A DNA stretch of 64,000 bases from Mycolicibacterium malmesburyense (GCF_001050015.1 NZ_CVTB01000055.1:27093-91092), one strand, 5' to 3'. Positions 10,577-18,978 are shown, counted from the stretch's first letter. Notes: generated by a model from the letters alone, not told the origin. Numbers and translations are program-made.

Positions 10577-10983
10577 GTATGCGCGCCACATCCATCGCCT
10601 ATCCGTTCGTCGCCGCCGTCGCCGCCCTTCTGCTCGCCGGCTGCGGATCCGAGAGCTCCGACACCAACACCCCCACCGCGACCGCGGGCGATACGGGCGC
10701 CCAGGTCGAAGTCGGCAACACGATCAATTACGGCTCGTTCGGCACGACCGCCGACATCGACTGCGCCGACGGCAAATCGCTGAACATCGGCGGGTCGAAC
10801 AACACCCTCACCGTCAAAGGCACCTGCGCGAACGTGAACATCGGCGGCGCCGACAACAAGGTCACCTTCGACCGCATCGACAAGGAGATCAGCGTCGTCG
10901 GCCTCAACAACACGGTGACCTACAAGGACGGCGACCCCAACGTCAACGACACCGGCAACAACAACAAGATCTCCAAGGGCTGA
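10573..10983 (+). CDS. DUF3060 lipoprotein
   Basis: 136 residues. The signal peptide ends in lipobox LAGC, then a Thr/Ser-rich linker, then a DUF3060 domain with a tandem of IDCADGKSLNIGGSNNTLTV, CANVNIGGADNKVTF and ISVVGLNNTVTYKDGDPNV. These repeats are clearly paralogous to the preceding gene. The pair probably makes one soluble and one lipid-anchored version. The start is ATG 10573, which overlaps the upstream stop. The place and orientation resemble Rv0679c/Rv0680c of M. tuberculosis (from memory). Confidence 0.8.
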   Translation: MSMRATSIAYPFVAAVAALLLAGCGSESSDTNTPTATAGDTGAQVEVGNTINYGSFGTTADIDCADGKSLNIGGSNNTLTVKGTCANVNIGGADNKVTFDRIDKEISVVGLNNTVTYKDGDPNVNDTGNNNKISKG

Positions 10984-11010
10984 GCCGGAAGAGGGCGTGC
11001 GCGACGACCG

Positions 11011-11775
11011 CTAGGCGTCGGCGCCATGCCTGCCGGCACCAGACGCGAAACGCGCTGCGCCCTCTAAGGATTCGGCGGCGACACGCGACATGCTGCCGAA
11101 CTCGAAGTCCATGGCCTCGGCCTCCGAGCGACCCCACTGGTTGAGCGCCGACAGCCGGTCGGCGCGCATGCACTGCTGCGGGAGCTTGGCCAGGTCCGCG
11201 GCGAGTTCCTCGGCCCGGCGGCGTGCCTCCCCCTTCGGCACCACCCGGTTGGCCAACCCCATCGCCAGGGCTTCGGAAGCGTCGACGGCGCGGCCGGTGA
11301 GGATGAGGTCCATGGCCCGGCTGTGCCCGATCAACCGCGGGAGCCGGACGGTCCCCCCGTCGATCAGCGGGACGCCCCACCGTCGGCAGAACACCCCCAT
11401 GGTCGCGTCCTCCTCGACGACGCGCAGATCGCACCACAACGCCAGCTCCAGACCGCCGGCCACGGCGTATCCGCTCACGGCCGCGATCACCGGCTTGGAC
11501 AACACCATTCGGCTGGGCCCCATGGGACCCGGACCGGTTCGGTGCACCGGATTGGAGTCCGGCGTCCCGAACGCTTTGAGATCGGCTCCGGCGCAGAATG
11601 TTCCGTTGTCACCCCACAACACCGCGACGGCGGCCGAATCGTCCTTGTCGAATTCGTCGAACGCCGAGTACAGGGCCGCGGCGGCCGGCCCGTTGACGGC
11701 GTTGCGCGCCTCCGGACGATTCATGATCACCGTCGTCACGGCACCGTTCTTCTCGACCCGCACTCCACCCGTCAT
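11011..11775 (-). CDS. echA5: Enoyl-CoA hydratase/isomerase family protein
   Basis: 254 residues, crotonase fold. The oxyanion-hole segments GTFCAGADLKAFG and VSGYAVAGGLELALWCD are present, and the second carries Glu-Leu at the position of the catalytic Glu region. It probably hydrates or isomerises enoyl-CoA thioesters in beta-oxidation; the substrate is unassigned. It is the third gene of an overlapping operon (ATGA overlap with the PaaX-like regulator). The symbol is by synteny with M. tuberculosis Rv0675. Confidence 0.85.
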   Translation of the reverse strand: MTGGVRVEKNGAVTTVIMNRPEARNAVNGPAAAALYSAFDEFDKDDSAAVAVLWGDNGTFCAGADLKAFGTPDSNPVHRTGPGPMGPSRMVLSKPVIAAVSGYAVAGGLELALWCDLRVVEEDATMGVFCRRWGVPLIDGGTVRLPRLIGHSRAMDLILTGRAVDASEALAMGLANRVVPKGEARRRAEELAADLAKLPQQCMRADRLSALNQWGRSEAEAMDFEFGSMSRVAAESLEGAARFASGAGRHGADA

Positions 11776-12527
11776 GTCGCCTCCATCAATTGGTCACGTC
11801 GTGTAAACGATCCGGCACCGTCGCGCCGCGTGGACAACTCCGCGGCGAAGTCGTTGTAGGCCTGCCGCAGTGCGGCCCCGGGCCAGTCGTCGGGCAGCAA
11901 CTCCTCCGGCAGCACCGGGTCGGTGAGCAGGTGGCGCACGATCGCGGCCGCGGCGATGAAACGCCCGGGTACGTCTGGTGCCGAGGCGATCTCGTCGAGC
12001 AACGTTCTGCCCCTCCGCGCCCAGGCGGGTAGGTCCCACAGCCGGGCCACCAACTCCGCGGGTTCGGCGTCGCGGGCGATCAGGACCCGCACGCGTTGCA
12101 GCACGTCCGGCGGCAGAGCGGTGTCCAGATTGTCCGGCCGCAGCCACAGTCCCTCGCGCAATTCGCCGAATCGGCCGTCCTGCAGCGTGCTTCGCAGGCC
12201 GGCCCGGGCCCGGGCGTCGGTGCCCACGCTGGTGATGACCACGGTGGTCCAGTCACCCGTCCAGGGACGCAGCCGCGGGTTGATCGCGTCGTCCTGGCGA
12301 CGTTGCCGCGCCAACAGCCGGTCCGACAGTCGGTAGCCGTCTTCGGAGCGGACCAGGTCACCCGCGCTGACCATACGCGTCAGCGCGACGCGCACGGTCG
12401 ACTCCCTGATCTCGAAATCAGCTGTGAGCCTGATGAGTTCGCTTGCGGTGGCCCACGCCGGATGCGCACCGAGCAGGACGCTCAGCACGACGGAGCGGGC
12501 CGTCATCCGCGACAGCGACTTCGGCAT
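11772..12527 (-). CDS. PaaX-like transcriptional regulator
   Basis: 251 residues. The N-terminal winged helix (about 10-75) contains ATASELIRLTADFEIRESTV and VRVALTRMVSAGDLVRSEDG, typical of the PaaX/phenylacetic-acid repressor family. The middle domain (GDWTTVVITS, LREGLWLRPDNL) and the C-terminal helical domain (LWDLPAW, FIAAAAIVRHLLTDPVLP) are complete. PaaX binds aryl-CoA esters. This homolog, sandwiched between two crotonases, probably senses an acyl-CoA and controls this operon. It overlaps both neighbours (TGATG upstream, ATGA downstream). Confidence 0.88.
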   Translation of the reverse strand: MPKSLSRMTARSVVLSVLLGAHPAWATASELIRLTADFEIRESTVRVALTRMVSAGDLVRSEDGYRLSDRLLARQRRQDDAINPRLRPWTGDWTTVVITSVGTDARARAGLRSTLQDGRFGELREGLWLRPDNLDTALPPDVLQRVRVLIARDAEPAELVARLWDLPAWARRGRTLLDEIASAPDVPGRFIAAAAIVRHLLTDPVLPEELLPDDWPGAALRQAYNDFAAELSTRRDGAGSFTRRDQLMEAT

Positions 12528-13465
12528 CAGACTCCGGACGCCTTACGACCGTGGTCGCCGAACGGCTCGTCTCGCTGCCGGACCGCTTCCCGGAACCCGT
12601 GTTCGCGTGACTGCGCGACGAACGCGTGCCCCTCGGGAGTGTGGCGGGCGATGCCGTCGAACACCGTGGAGATCATCGCGCTGTTGGCGGTCCCCTGGTT
12701 GTACAGCGCCGAGTTCATCGCCAGCTTGACCATGATCAGCTGGTTGATCGGCACGCGCGCGATCCTCTCCACCAGTCTCTCGGTACGCTCGTCAAGATCC
12801 TCAGGCGACGGCGCCTCGACCGCCAGACCCCACTCGGCGGCCTGTGCTCCGGTGATCGAATCCCCGGTCAGCAGAAGGCGTTTGGCCCGCTGGTCGCCGA
12901 GACGGTGCGCCCACATACCGGCCGCGGGCACACCCCATACCCGGGTTGGTGGGTATCCGATCTTGGCGTCCGACGCCGCGATGACCTGGTCGGCGTGCAG
13001 CGCAATGTCGGTGCCGCCGGCCACGCAATAGCCGTGGATCTTGACCACCGTCGGCTTGTCGCAGCGCATCAGGCTCGAGAAGCCTCGCACGAACCGGCTC
13101 ATCATCTGGTAGTCGATCATCGGGTCCCACGGCTGATCCGGCAAATGGTTGACGGCCTGGGTCTTACCGGACAGCACGGTGTCCCGGTAGGGACTGCCGC
13201 CGCCGGCCGACGAGGATCCCTCGGCGTAGGCGGACAGGTCGAATCCGGCGCAGAACCCCTCTCCCCGACCGGAAACCAGGATCACGTGCACGTTCTGATC
13301 GAGGTCGGCGCGCTCGACGAGCGCGGACAGTTCCAGCGGGGTGTCGGCGACGATCGCGTTGCCCTTCTCCGGACGATTGAACGTGATGCGGGCGACCCGG
13401 TCCGTGACCTCGTAGGTCATCGTCTTGAGGTTGTCGAAGTCGACCGGCCTGATCGCGTGCGTCAT
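12527..13465 (-). CDS. echA4: Enoyl-CoA hydratase family protein
   Basis: 312 residues, larger than the ~260 of simple crotonases because of an insertion (about 85-135: SSSAGGGSPYRDTVL and DQPWDPMIDYQMM) and an extended C-terminus. The crotonase motifs GEGFCAGFDLS and IHGYCVAGGTDIALHAD are intact. The length and order match M. tuberculosis EchA4 (Rv0673). It is the first gene of the echA4-paaX-like-echA5 unit, 31 bp downstream of fadE8, so dehydrogenase and hydratase steps are likely co-expressed. Confidence 0.88.
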   Translation of the reverse strand: MTHAIRPVDFDNLKTMTYEVTDRVARITFNRPEKGNAIVADTPLELSALVERADLDQNVHVILVSGRGEGFCAGFDLSAYAEGSSSAGGGSPYRDTVLSGKTQAVNHLPDQPWDPMIDYQMMSRFVRGFSSLMRCDKPTVVKIHGYCVAGGTDIALHADQVIAASDAKIGYPPTRVWGVPAAGMWAHRLGDQRAKRLLLTGDSITGAQAAEWGLAVEAPSPEDLDERTERLVERIARVPINQLIMVKLAMNSALYNQGTANSAMISTVFDGIARHTPEGHAFVAQSREHGFREAVRQRDEPFGDHGRKASGV

Positions 13466-13496
13466 CGACGTGGCGCCTCCCTCCGCGAGCAGGCCG

Positions 13497-15125
13497 TCAT
13501 CCCTTCACCAACGCGCGCTCGATGATCGGCGCGAGGTCGAGGCCGGTGGGCAGGGTTCCGAACGCACCGCCCCAGGTGCCGCCCATCCGGGTCGCGAGAA
13601 ACGCCTCCGCGACGGCAGGATGGCCGTGGCGCACCAACAGCGAACCCTGCAACACCAGGCTGATGTCCTCGGCGACCTTGCGGGCGCGGTACTGGATGGT
13701 CTCGAGATCACCGAGCGCGGGCCGCAACGCCTCGACGTGGGCGTCGAGACGCGGATCGGCGCCCGCTGTCTGACCGAGCTCGTCGAACAGCACGTCAACG
13801 CACTCGGGCCGAGTCGCCATGGCCCGCAACGTATCCAACGCACTGACGTTGCCCGAGCCCTCCCAGATGCCCATCAACGGCGCTTCGCGGTACAACCGCG
13901 GCATGCCCGATTCTTCGACATAACCGTTGCCGCCCAGACACTCCATCGCCTCGGCGGCATGCGGGGTGGCACGTTTGCACACCCAGTACTTGCCTGCCGC
14001 CAGGCCGATCCGGCGGAGCAGCGTCTCGCGGGTGTCGCCACGCACGGCGGCGTCGGTGGCCCCGGCCATGCGCATCGCGAGGATCGTCGCCGCCTCGGCC
14101 TCGACCGCGAGATCGGCCAACACGTTGCGCATCAGCGGCTGATCAATCAGATACTCGCCGAACGCCTTTCGATGCTGGACGTGATGAATCGCACGCGCGA
14201 GGCCGTTGCGCATACTGGTCGCGCTGCCGAGCGTGCAGTCCAGGCGCGTCAGGTTGACCATCTCGATGATGGTCGGAACACCGCGGCCCTCTTCGCCGAC
14301 CAGCCAGGCGACGGCGCCGTCGTACTCCACCTCCGAGGAGGCATTGGCGTGGTTGCCGAGCTTGTCCTTCAGTCGCTGCAGGAACATCCGGTTGCGGCTG
14401 CCGTCGGGCAGAACCCGCGGCAACATGAAGCAGGACAACCCGCCGGGCGCCTGTGCGAGCACCAGGAAGATGTCGCACATCGGCGCCGAGGTGAACCACT
14501 TGTGGCCGCGCAGTGAGTACGTGCCGTCGCCGTTGGGGGTCGCTTCGGTGGTGCCCGCACGCACATCGGACCCGCCCTGTTTCTCGGTCATCGACATGCC
14601 CGCGGTGATGCCGGCCTTGGTGGTGGGCACCTTGAGTTCAGGGTCGTAGACGCCGCTGGTCAGCAGAGGCTCGTAGACCGCGGCCAGTTCCGGGTTGTGC
14701 CGCAGCGCCGGCACGACGGCGTAGGTCATCGAGATCGGGCAGATGTGGCCGGGCTCGGGCGTCCACACCGAGGTCTTGGCGGCGCGGACGACGTGCGCAC
14801 CGGGCCGGTCGTCGGCCCACGGCGCGGCGTGCAGGCCGTGGCGGATCGCCACGCTCATCAGCGAGTGGTAGGCGGGGTCGTACTCGACCTCGTCGATGCG
14901 GTGGCCGTAGCGGTCGTGGGTGTGCAGGATCGGCCGGTTGCGGTTGGCCAACTCACCCCAGCACTGTGCCTGCGCGGAGCCGCTCAGCGCACCCAACTCG
15001 TTGACCTCGTCGAGGCCCCACTCACCGCCCTCGCGGATCAACGCCTCGGTGAGCACCGGCGACGTAGCCGGGTTGTAGTCCTCCAGCGTGGGGGCCTGGT
15101 TGGTGACGACATGCGTATCTGCCAT
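13497..15125 (-). CDS. fadE8: AidB-like acyl-CoA dehydrogenase
   Basis: I begin this at ATG 15125 (MADTHVVTNQAP), giving 542 residues, the length of both E. coli AidB and M. tuberculosis FadE8; the open frame continues upstream without family similarity. Diagnostic AidB-type motifs are AGMSMTEKQGGSDVRAG (FAD/substrate region), RGHKWFTSAPMCD, and CLGGNGYVEESGMPRLYREA followed by GIWEGSGNV. Members are flavoproteins; AidB binds DNA and protects against alkylation, while mycobacterial FadE8 is annotated in fatty-acid oxidation. It leads the fadE8-echA4-paaX-like-echA5 group. A -10-like TGTAAT ends 9 nt before the ATG. Confidence 0.92.
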   Translation of the reverse strand: MADTHVVTNQAPTLEDYNPATSPVLTEALIREGGEWGLDEVNELGALSGSAQAQCWGELANRNRPILHTHDRYGHRIDEVEYDPAYHSLMSVAIRHGLHAAPWADDRPGAHVVRAAKTSVWTPEPGHICPISMTYAVVPALRHNPELAAVYEPLLTSGVYDPELKVPTTKAGITAGMSMTEKQGGSDVRAGTTEATPNGDGTYSLRGHKWFTSAPMCDIFLVLAQAPGGLSCFMLPRVLPDGSRNRMFLQRLKDKLGNHANASSEVEYDGAVAWLVGEEGRGVPTIIEMVNLTRLDCTLGSATSMRNGLARAIHHVQHRKAFGEYLIDQPLMRNVLADLAVEAEAATILAMRMAGATDAAVRGDTRETLLRRIGLAAGKYWVCKRATPHAAEAMECLGGNGYVEESGMPRLYREAPLMGIWEGSGNVSALDTLRAMATRPECVDVLFDELGQTAGADPRLDAHVEALRPALGDLETIQYRARKVAEDISLVLQGSLLVRHGHPAVAEAFLATRMGGTWGGAFGTLPTGLDLAPIIERALVKG

Positions 15126-15134
15126 GCCACCACT

Positions 15135-15140
15135 ATTACA
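15135..15140 (-). promoter_or_regulatory. -10 element before fadE8, possibly leaderless
   Basis: On the minus strand TGTAAT matches 5/6 of TATAAT and ends 9 nt before the fadE8 ATG, with TTGTGC 15 bp further upstream. Transcription would begin at or within 2-3 nt of the start codon. Confidence 0.4.
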
Positions 15141-15177
15141 CTTTCGCGAACAACTGCACAACAGCTGTAATACGTCT

Positions 15178-16422
15178 TCAGCGGCTGTCGAGTTCGGCGA
15201 CCATCCCGGGACTCGGCGCTGATACGGCAACAGGATCGGCGGCGACGGGTTCCGGCTCGGCGGGTTCGGGTTCCGGCTCGGCGGGTTCGGGCTCCGGCTC
15301 GGCGGGTTCGGGCTCCGCCGCGAGGGGTTCCTCGACCGCCGGTGGTGCCGCGTCATTCGGTGAACGCGACGCCCTGGCCCGGCGCCGTTTCTCGTAGCGG
15401 GCGAGGACGGCGATCACCGCTGCGGCAAGCGCCCAGCCGAGCAGGATGTCGATGACGTAGTGCTCGGCGGTGTACACCAGCGTGAAGGCCATGACGAGTA
15501 CGTAGGCGGCGAGGAGCGGCCGCCAGCCTCGGTGGACGCGACGCCAGAGGAAGGCGGCGACGGCCGCCGTCATACCCGCATGCAGGGACGGGATCGCCGC
15601 CACCAGGTTGACGCTGGCTTGGCCCGCATCGAGCAGCGCGGTCGCCGAGTGCAGGTTGAGATTGCCCCAGCCCCGCCCGACGATCCGCTCGATCCACGGG
15701 TTCGCGCCGTCCTGACTGGACTGCATCACCCCGAGCACACCACCGTCGGGAACCCCGCGCGCGGAACGGAACATGCAGCGCGCCTCGGCCGGTCCGCTCG
15801 CGACCTCCGCCGGAGTGCACCGGGCCGCCGCCCACGGTGGCGCGGCGGGCACCAATGCGTAGATGAGCAAGCCGGCGAAGTTCAACCCGACGAACAGACG
15901 CACGAAGGCCTTCCATTCGTCGCGGTTGCGCAGCCACAGCACCCCGGCGACGACGTAGGGAAGGATGAAGAACGACATGTACACGCAGCTGACCACGACC
16001 TCCCACCACGGTGGCTGCGCCTGTTTGAGTTGCTCCTGGAGCCACACCGTCGGCACGGCGCCGCCGAAGAGCAGACGGTCCACGTCGGCCGGCCACTCCC
16101 ACAGCGTCGGGCGACCGATCATGTCCGCCGCGCCCCTGCTCAGGTCGTAGGCGATCAGTATCAGCGCGAACGGCAGCCAGTCACGGATGACGTAGAGCAT
16201 GCGGCGGCCCTGCCCGATGCTCGCGGCCAGCAGCCCGGTCGCGATGTAAAGCAGGACCAGTTCGCGGTTGAAGGCGAACCCGGAGGTGATGGTCCGGTAG
16301 ACGATGACGGTGGCCCAGACCGTGATTGCGACCCATCGCACGACGGCGAGCCGACGCGCGCGGGCGTCGGACCGCTCAGCAGCGCTCGGCACGGCGAAAG
16401 ATGACTCGTCAACCGCGGCCAC
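15178..16422 (-). CDS. PAP2-family membrane phosphatase/inositol phosphotransferase-like protein
   Basis: 414 residues. At least six hydrophobic segments lie between about residues 28 and 335. The PAP2 active-site motifs are IPSLHAGM (His of motif C2) and YTAEHYVIDILLGW (His/Asp of motif C3), and the HSATALLD segment lies before C2. The family includes lipid phosphate phosphatases and Aur1-like phosphoinositol transferases; which one this is cannot be decided here. The C-terminal ~55 residues are cytoplasmic-type Pro/Glu repeats encoded by 21-bp tandem repeats. The start is GTG 16422. It sits between end and fadE8, where M. tuberculosis has lpqP. Confidence 0.82.
   Translation of the reverse strand: MAAVDESSFAVPSAAERSDARARRLAVVRWVAITVWATVIVYRTITSGFAFNRELVLLYIATGLLAASIGQGRRMLYVIRDWLPFALILIAYDLSRGAADMIGRPTLWEWPADVDRLLFGGAVPTVWLQEQLKQAQPPWWEVVVSCVYMSFFILPYVVAGVLWLRNRDEWKAFVRLFVGLNFAGLLIYALVPAAPPWAAARCTPAEVASGPAEARCMFRSARGVPDGGVLGVMQSSQDGANPWIERIVGRGWGNLNLHSATALLDAGQASVNLVAAIPSLHAGMTAAVAAFLWRRVHRGWRPLLAAYVLVMAFTLVYTAEHYVIDILLGWALAAAVIAVLARYEKRRRARASRSPNDAAPPAVEEPLAAEPEPAEPEPEPAEPEPEPAEPEPVAADPVAVSAPSPGMVAELDSR
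15250..15312 (-). repeat. Three tandem 21-bp units in the PAP2 gene
   Basis: Three consecutive 21-bp units (15250-15270, 15271-15291, 15292-15312) differ at one base and encode Ala-Glu-Pro-Glu-Pro-Glu-Pro. The unit keeps the frame, so copy-number change would only lengthen the tail. Confidence 0.85.
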
Positions 16423-16494
16423 TCGGATGAATCTAGTTCACCTCGGCGTCACCCACGGTTCGGGGACCGTTCGGTTAGCGGATCGTGACCAGAG

Positions 16495-17247
16495 TCAATC
16501 GAGGTGTTCGCGGAGAAATGCGATGTCGTCCTTGCGCCCCTCGTCGGCGGTTTCGCAGATCACCGGGGCGTTTGCCGCCTTGACGACCGCAACCAGCAGT
16601 TGCGGGTCGATCTGGCCGGTGCCGAAGTTGGCGTGCCGGTCGGCACCGGAACCGGCGGCGTCGCGCGAGTCGTTGCAGTGCACCAGGTCGATGCGACCGG
16701 TGATGGCCTTGATGCGGTCGACGGCGTCGATCAGCGCCTCGCCCGCGGCCCAGGCATGGCAGGTATCCAGGCAGAATCCGATGCCCTTGTCGCCGATGTG
16801 GTCCCACAACCGTGCGATGACGTCGAAGTGCCTGGCCATCGCGTGGTCGCCGCCCGCGGTGTTTTCGAGGTACACGGGCACATCGGTTTCGAGATAGTCG
16901 AGCGCCTTGACCCAGCGCTCGAACCCGGCCTCCCAGTCCTTGTCGTCGGCGTGCCCGCCATGCACGATGACCGCCGTCGCACCGACCTCGGCGGCGGCGT
17001 CGCAGGTGTCCTGCAGGATCTTGCGCGACGGGATCCGCACCCGGTTGTTGGCCGACGCGACGTTGATCAGGTACGGCGCGTGCACGTAGAGCGGGACGCT
17101 CGACGCCTTGAGCACGTCGGCGTCCTCACGCGGCTTGGGCTTCTTCCAGCTCTGCGGGTTTCCGAGGAAGAACTGCACGACGTCGGCGCCGTCGGCCTGT
17201 GCCGCAGCGAGCGGGTCGTCACCGTGGACGTGGGAACCGATAAGCAC
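16495..17247 (-). CDS. end: Endonuclease IV (AP endonuclease)
   Basis: 250 residues from GTG 17247 ([15 protein letters not shown]); the open frame runs further upstream but loses similarity. It is an AP-endonuclease-2/TIM-barrel enzyme that cuts the backbone 5' of abasic sites in base excision repair. Metal-ligand segments are all visible: [40 protein letters not shown] with DRHANFG, and ICETADEGR. It closely resembles M. tuberculosis End (Rv0670) in both sequence and place. It is monocistronic here, with the 61-bp repeat pair directly upstream. Confidence 0.95.
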   Translation of the reverse strand: MLIGSHVHGDDPLAAAQADGADVVQFFLGNPQSWKKPKPREDADVLKASSVPLYVHAPYLINVASANNRVRIPSRKILQDTCDAAAEVGATAVIVHGGHADDKDWEAGFERWVKALDYLETDVPVYLENTAGGDHAMARHFDVIARLWDHIGDKGIGFCLDTCHAWAAGEALIDAVDRIKAITGRIDLVHCNDSRDAAGSGADRHANFGTGQIDPQLLVAVVKAANAPVICETADEGRKDDIAFLREHLD

Positions 17248-17259
17248 GGGGTCGAGTCT

Positions 17260-17372
17260 AGGCGGGCGACGATCAAGCGGCGAGGAACGAGCCGCGCTGA
17301 GAAGCCCGCCCGATAGACGCAGGCGGGCGACGATCAAGCGGCGAGGAACGAGCCGCGCTGAGAAGCCCGCCC
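17260..17372. repeat. 61-bp-period tandem intergenic repeat
   Basis: Two identical 52-bp copies (17260-17311 and 17321-17372) are separated by 9 unlike bases. Each begins GGCGGGC and ends GCCCGCC, so each copy can fold into its own hairpin. A third truncated start (AGGCGGGCT) follows at 17382-17390, inside the end of the TetR gene. The repeat fills the gap between the starts/ends of end and the TetR gene. It looks like a mobile palindromic REP-type unit or a minisatellite locus. Confidence 0.9.
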
Positions 17373-17379
17373 ATTCACC

Positions 17380-17970
17380 CTAGGCGGGCTGGCCGACACC
17401 GCGAGTGGCGTCGTCGATCAACTGCGCGGCCGCCGACCGGGCGTGCAACAGCGCCGAGGTGTCGTTGAGCGAGGTGGCGAGCGCCGTGGCGCCCTCGAAC
17501 AACACCAACAGCTGGTTGCCGAGCGCATACGGGTCGCGCGCGCCGGCCTCTTCGGCGACGGCGACCAACCGCTCGGCGAAGCGCCGCTTGTGCGTGCGCA
17601 CTAGATCGTCGACCTCGGGCCACGCTCCGGCCGACTCCACCGCGGCGTTGTGGAACGGGCATCCGCGGAACCTCTCGACCGGCGGCGCATCGAAGATGGC
17701 CAGCAGCCGCTCACGGGGGGAGAGCTCCGAGCGGTTTAGTGAGCGCTCCATCGGAGTGCCTGATTCGTCGAGCTTGCGCAGATAATCCTCGACGAGTTCG
17801 GTCTTGCTCGAGAAGTGTTGGTAAAGCGTCCGTTTGGACACCTTGGCCTGCTGGATGACCGCCTCGACGCCGGTTGCGTTGATGCCGTTGCGGTAGAAGA
17901 GCTTGCTTGCGGTGGCCGCCAGGCGGTCTCGCGCACCCCGACCGCCGCGTGTGGGCGCCTGTTCGGTCAT
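17380..17970 (-). CDS. TetR-family regulator
   Basis: 196 residues from ATG 17970 (MTEQAPTRGG). The open frame extends far upstream, but that part is antisense to the thioesterase. The DNA-binding domain is at about 14-60 (ATGVEAVIQQAKVSKRTLYQH). The effector domain contains RGCPFHNAAVE, which is common in TetR regulators of electrophile or oxidative detoxification genes. It is divergent from the thioesterase remnant. A perfect palindrome TACCGATCGGTA lies 12 bp upstream of the start, so autoregulation is likely. Confidence 0.9.
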   Translation of the reverse strand: MTEQAPTRGGRGARDRLAATASKLFYRNGINATGVEAVIQQAKVSKRTLYQHFSSKTELVEDYLRKLDESGTPMERSLNRSELSPRERLLAIFDAPPVERFRGCPFHNAAVESAGAWPEVDDLVRTHKRRFAERLVAVAEEAGARDPYALGNQLLVLFEGATALATSLNDTSALLHARSAAAQLIDDATRGVGQPA

Positions 17971-17981
17971 GAACTCGAGTA

Positions 17982-17993
17982 TACCGATCGGTA
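17982..17993. promoter_or_regulatory. Palindromic TetR operator
   Basis: TACCGATCGGTA is a perfect 12-bp palindrome between the divergent TetR gene and the thioesterase, flanked by TA and CC. The pattern (TAxACCGxxCGGTxTA) is common for TetR repressors of this kind. Confidence 0.65.
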
Positions 17994-18040
17994 CCCAGCC
18001 GGATGGCATGGTCTGGGTATTGTTTACTAGTCTCAGATGC

Positions 18041-18867
18041 ATGTGCGCCGAGATGTCCGCCCACCCGTTCGACGCCGCGATCCGGCTCGAACCCGGACCC
18101 GGCCGGGCGATGCTCGGCAGCACCGTTCCCGAGTTCGGCAACATGGTCGGCCCGTTCGGCGGCGCGACCGCGGCGGTGCTGTTACATGCAATCGAGCTAC
18201 AGCCTGACCGAGCCGGCGACCCCGTCGCGCTCACGGTGAACTTCGCCGCACCGATCGCCGACGGCGAGTTCACGATCGACACCACCCTGGTGCGCGCCAA
18301 CCGGTCGAACCAGCATTGGTCGGCGTCGCTGGTGCAGTCTGACACCGTGATGTCCACAGCCACAGCGGTTTTCGGTACCCGACGCGACACGTGGTCCGAC
18401 ACCGAAGCGGTGATGCCGGAGGTGCCCGAGCCCGAGGCAATCCAGCGTCCCCCGGGCCGGAAGGCATCGCCTTCCTGCAGAACTACGATCTGCGTTTCGT
18501 CGAGGGCCAACCGCCCGTCGACGGGACCGCGCGTGCATCGTCGACCACGACGCTCTGGGTGCGCGACCATCCCCGCCGCGCACTCGACTACAGCTCCCTG
18601 GCGGCGCTTTCCGACATCTTCTATCCGCGCATCTTCCTGCGTCGGGGTAAACCCGTGCCCGCCGGAACGATCTCGTTGACGACGTACTTCCACGTCGACG
18701 CAACGGAGCTCGGCGGCCTGGGCGACGATTACCTTCTGGCCACCGCACGGGGTCAACAGTTCGCGCGTGGATATTTCGACCAGACCGCGCAGCTCTGGTC
18801 GCGCGACGGCGCCCTGCTGGTCACATCCCATCAGATCGTCTACTACAAAGACGCCTTCGGCGCGTAA
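18041..18867 (+). pseudogene. Frameshifted acyl-CoA thioesterase (TesB-like)
   Basis: The N-terminal half (from ATG 18041 or 18053, MSAHPFDAAIRLEPG) has the double-hotdog pattern FGNMVGPFGGATAAVLLHAI and VNFAAPIADGEFTI. At about 18453 the frame shifts within a run of five C. The C-terminal half then continues in the next frame (GIAFLQNYDLRFVEG ... GGLGDDYLLATARGQQF) to a stop at 18865-18867. The joined product would be ~275 residues, the usual TesB size. A single-base error at the C run would restore it, so either a recent mutation or a sequencing error is possible. A functional enzyme would hydrolyse acyl-CoA. Confidence 0.8.
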
Positions 18868-18978
18868 CACCCCACACCGCTCGGTATTCCCGGTTATCGG
18901 GATCGTCCCAGAAACTAGCGTCATGGAAACCGTTCGGTGTACTTTGATGCCACGGCATCGACGAAATGGAGGCTTCCC

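Noticed and set aside
15135..15171. ATTACA ... TGTAAT inverted repeat before fadE8 as an operator
   Set aside because: The proximal arm is better read as the -10 box; the 25-bp gap is large for a dyad, so I did not list it as a regulator site.
17260..17372. Possible CRISPR array
   Set aside because: Only two full repeats of 52 bp with a 9-bp separator, and no cas genes; it is a tandem repeat.
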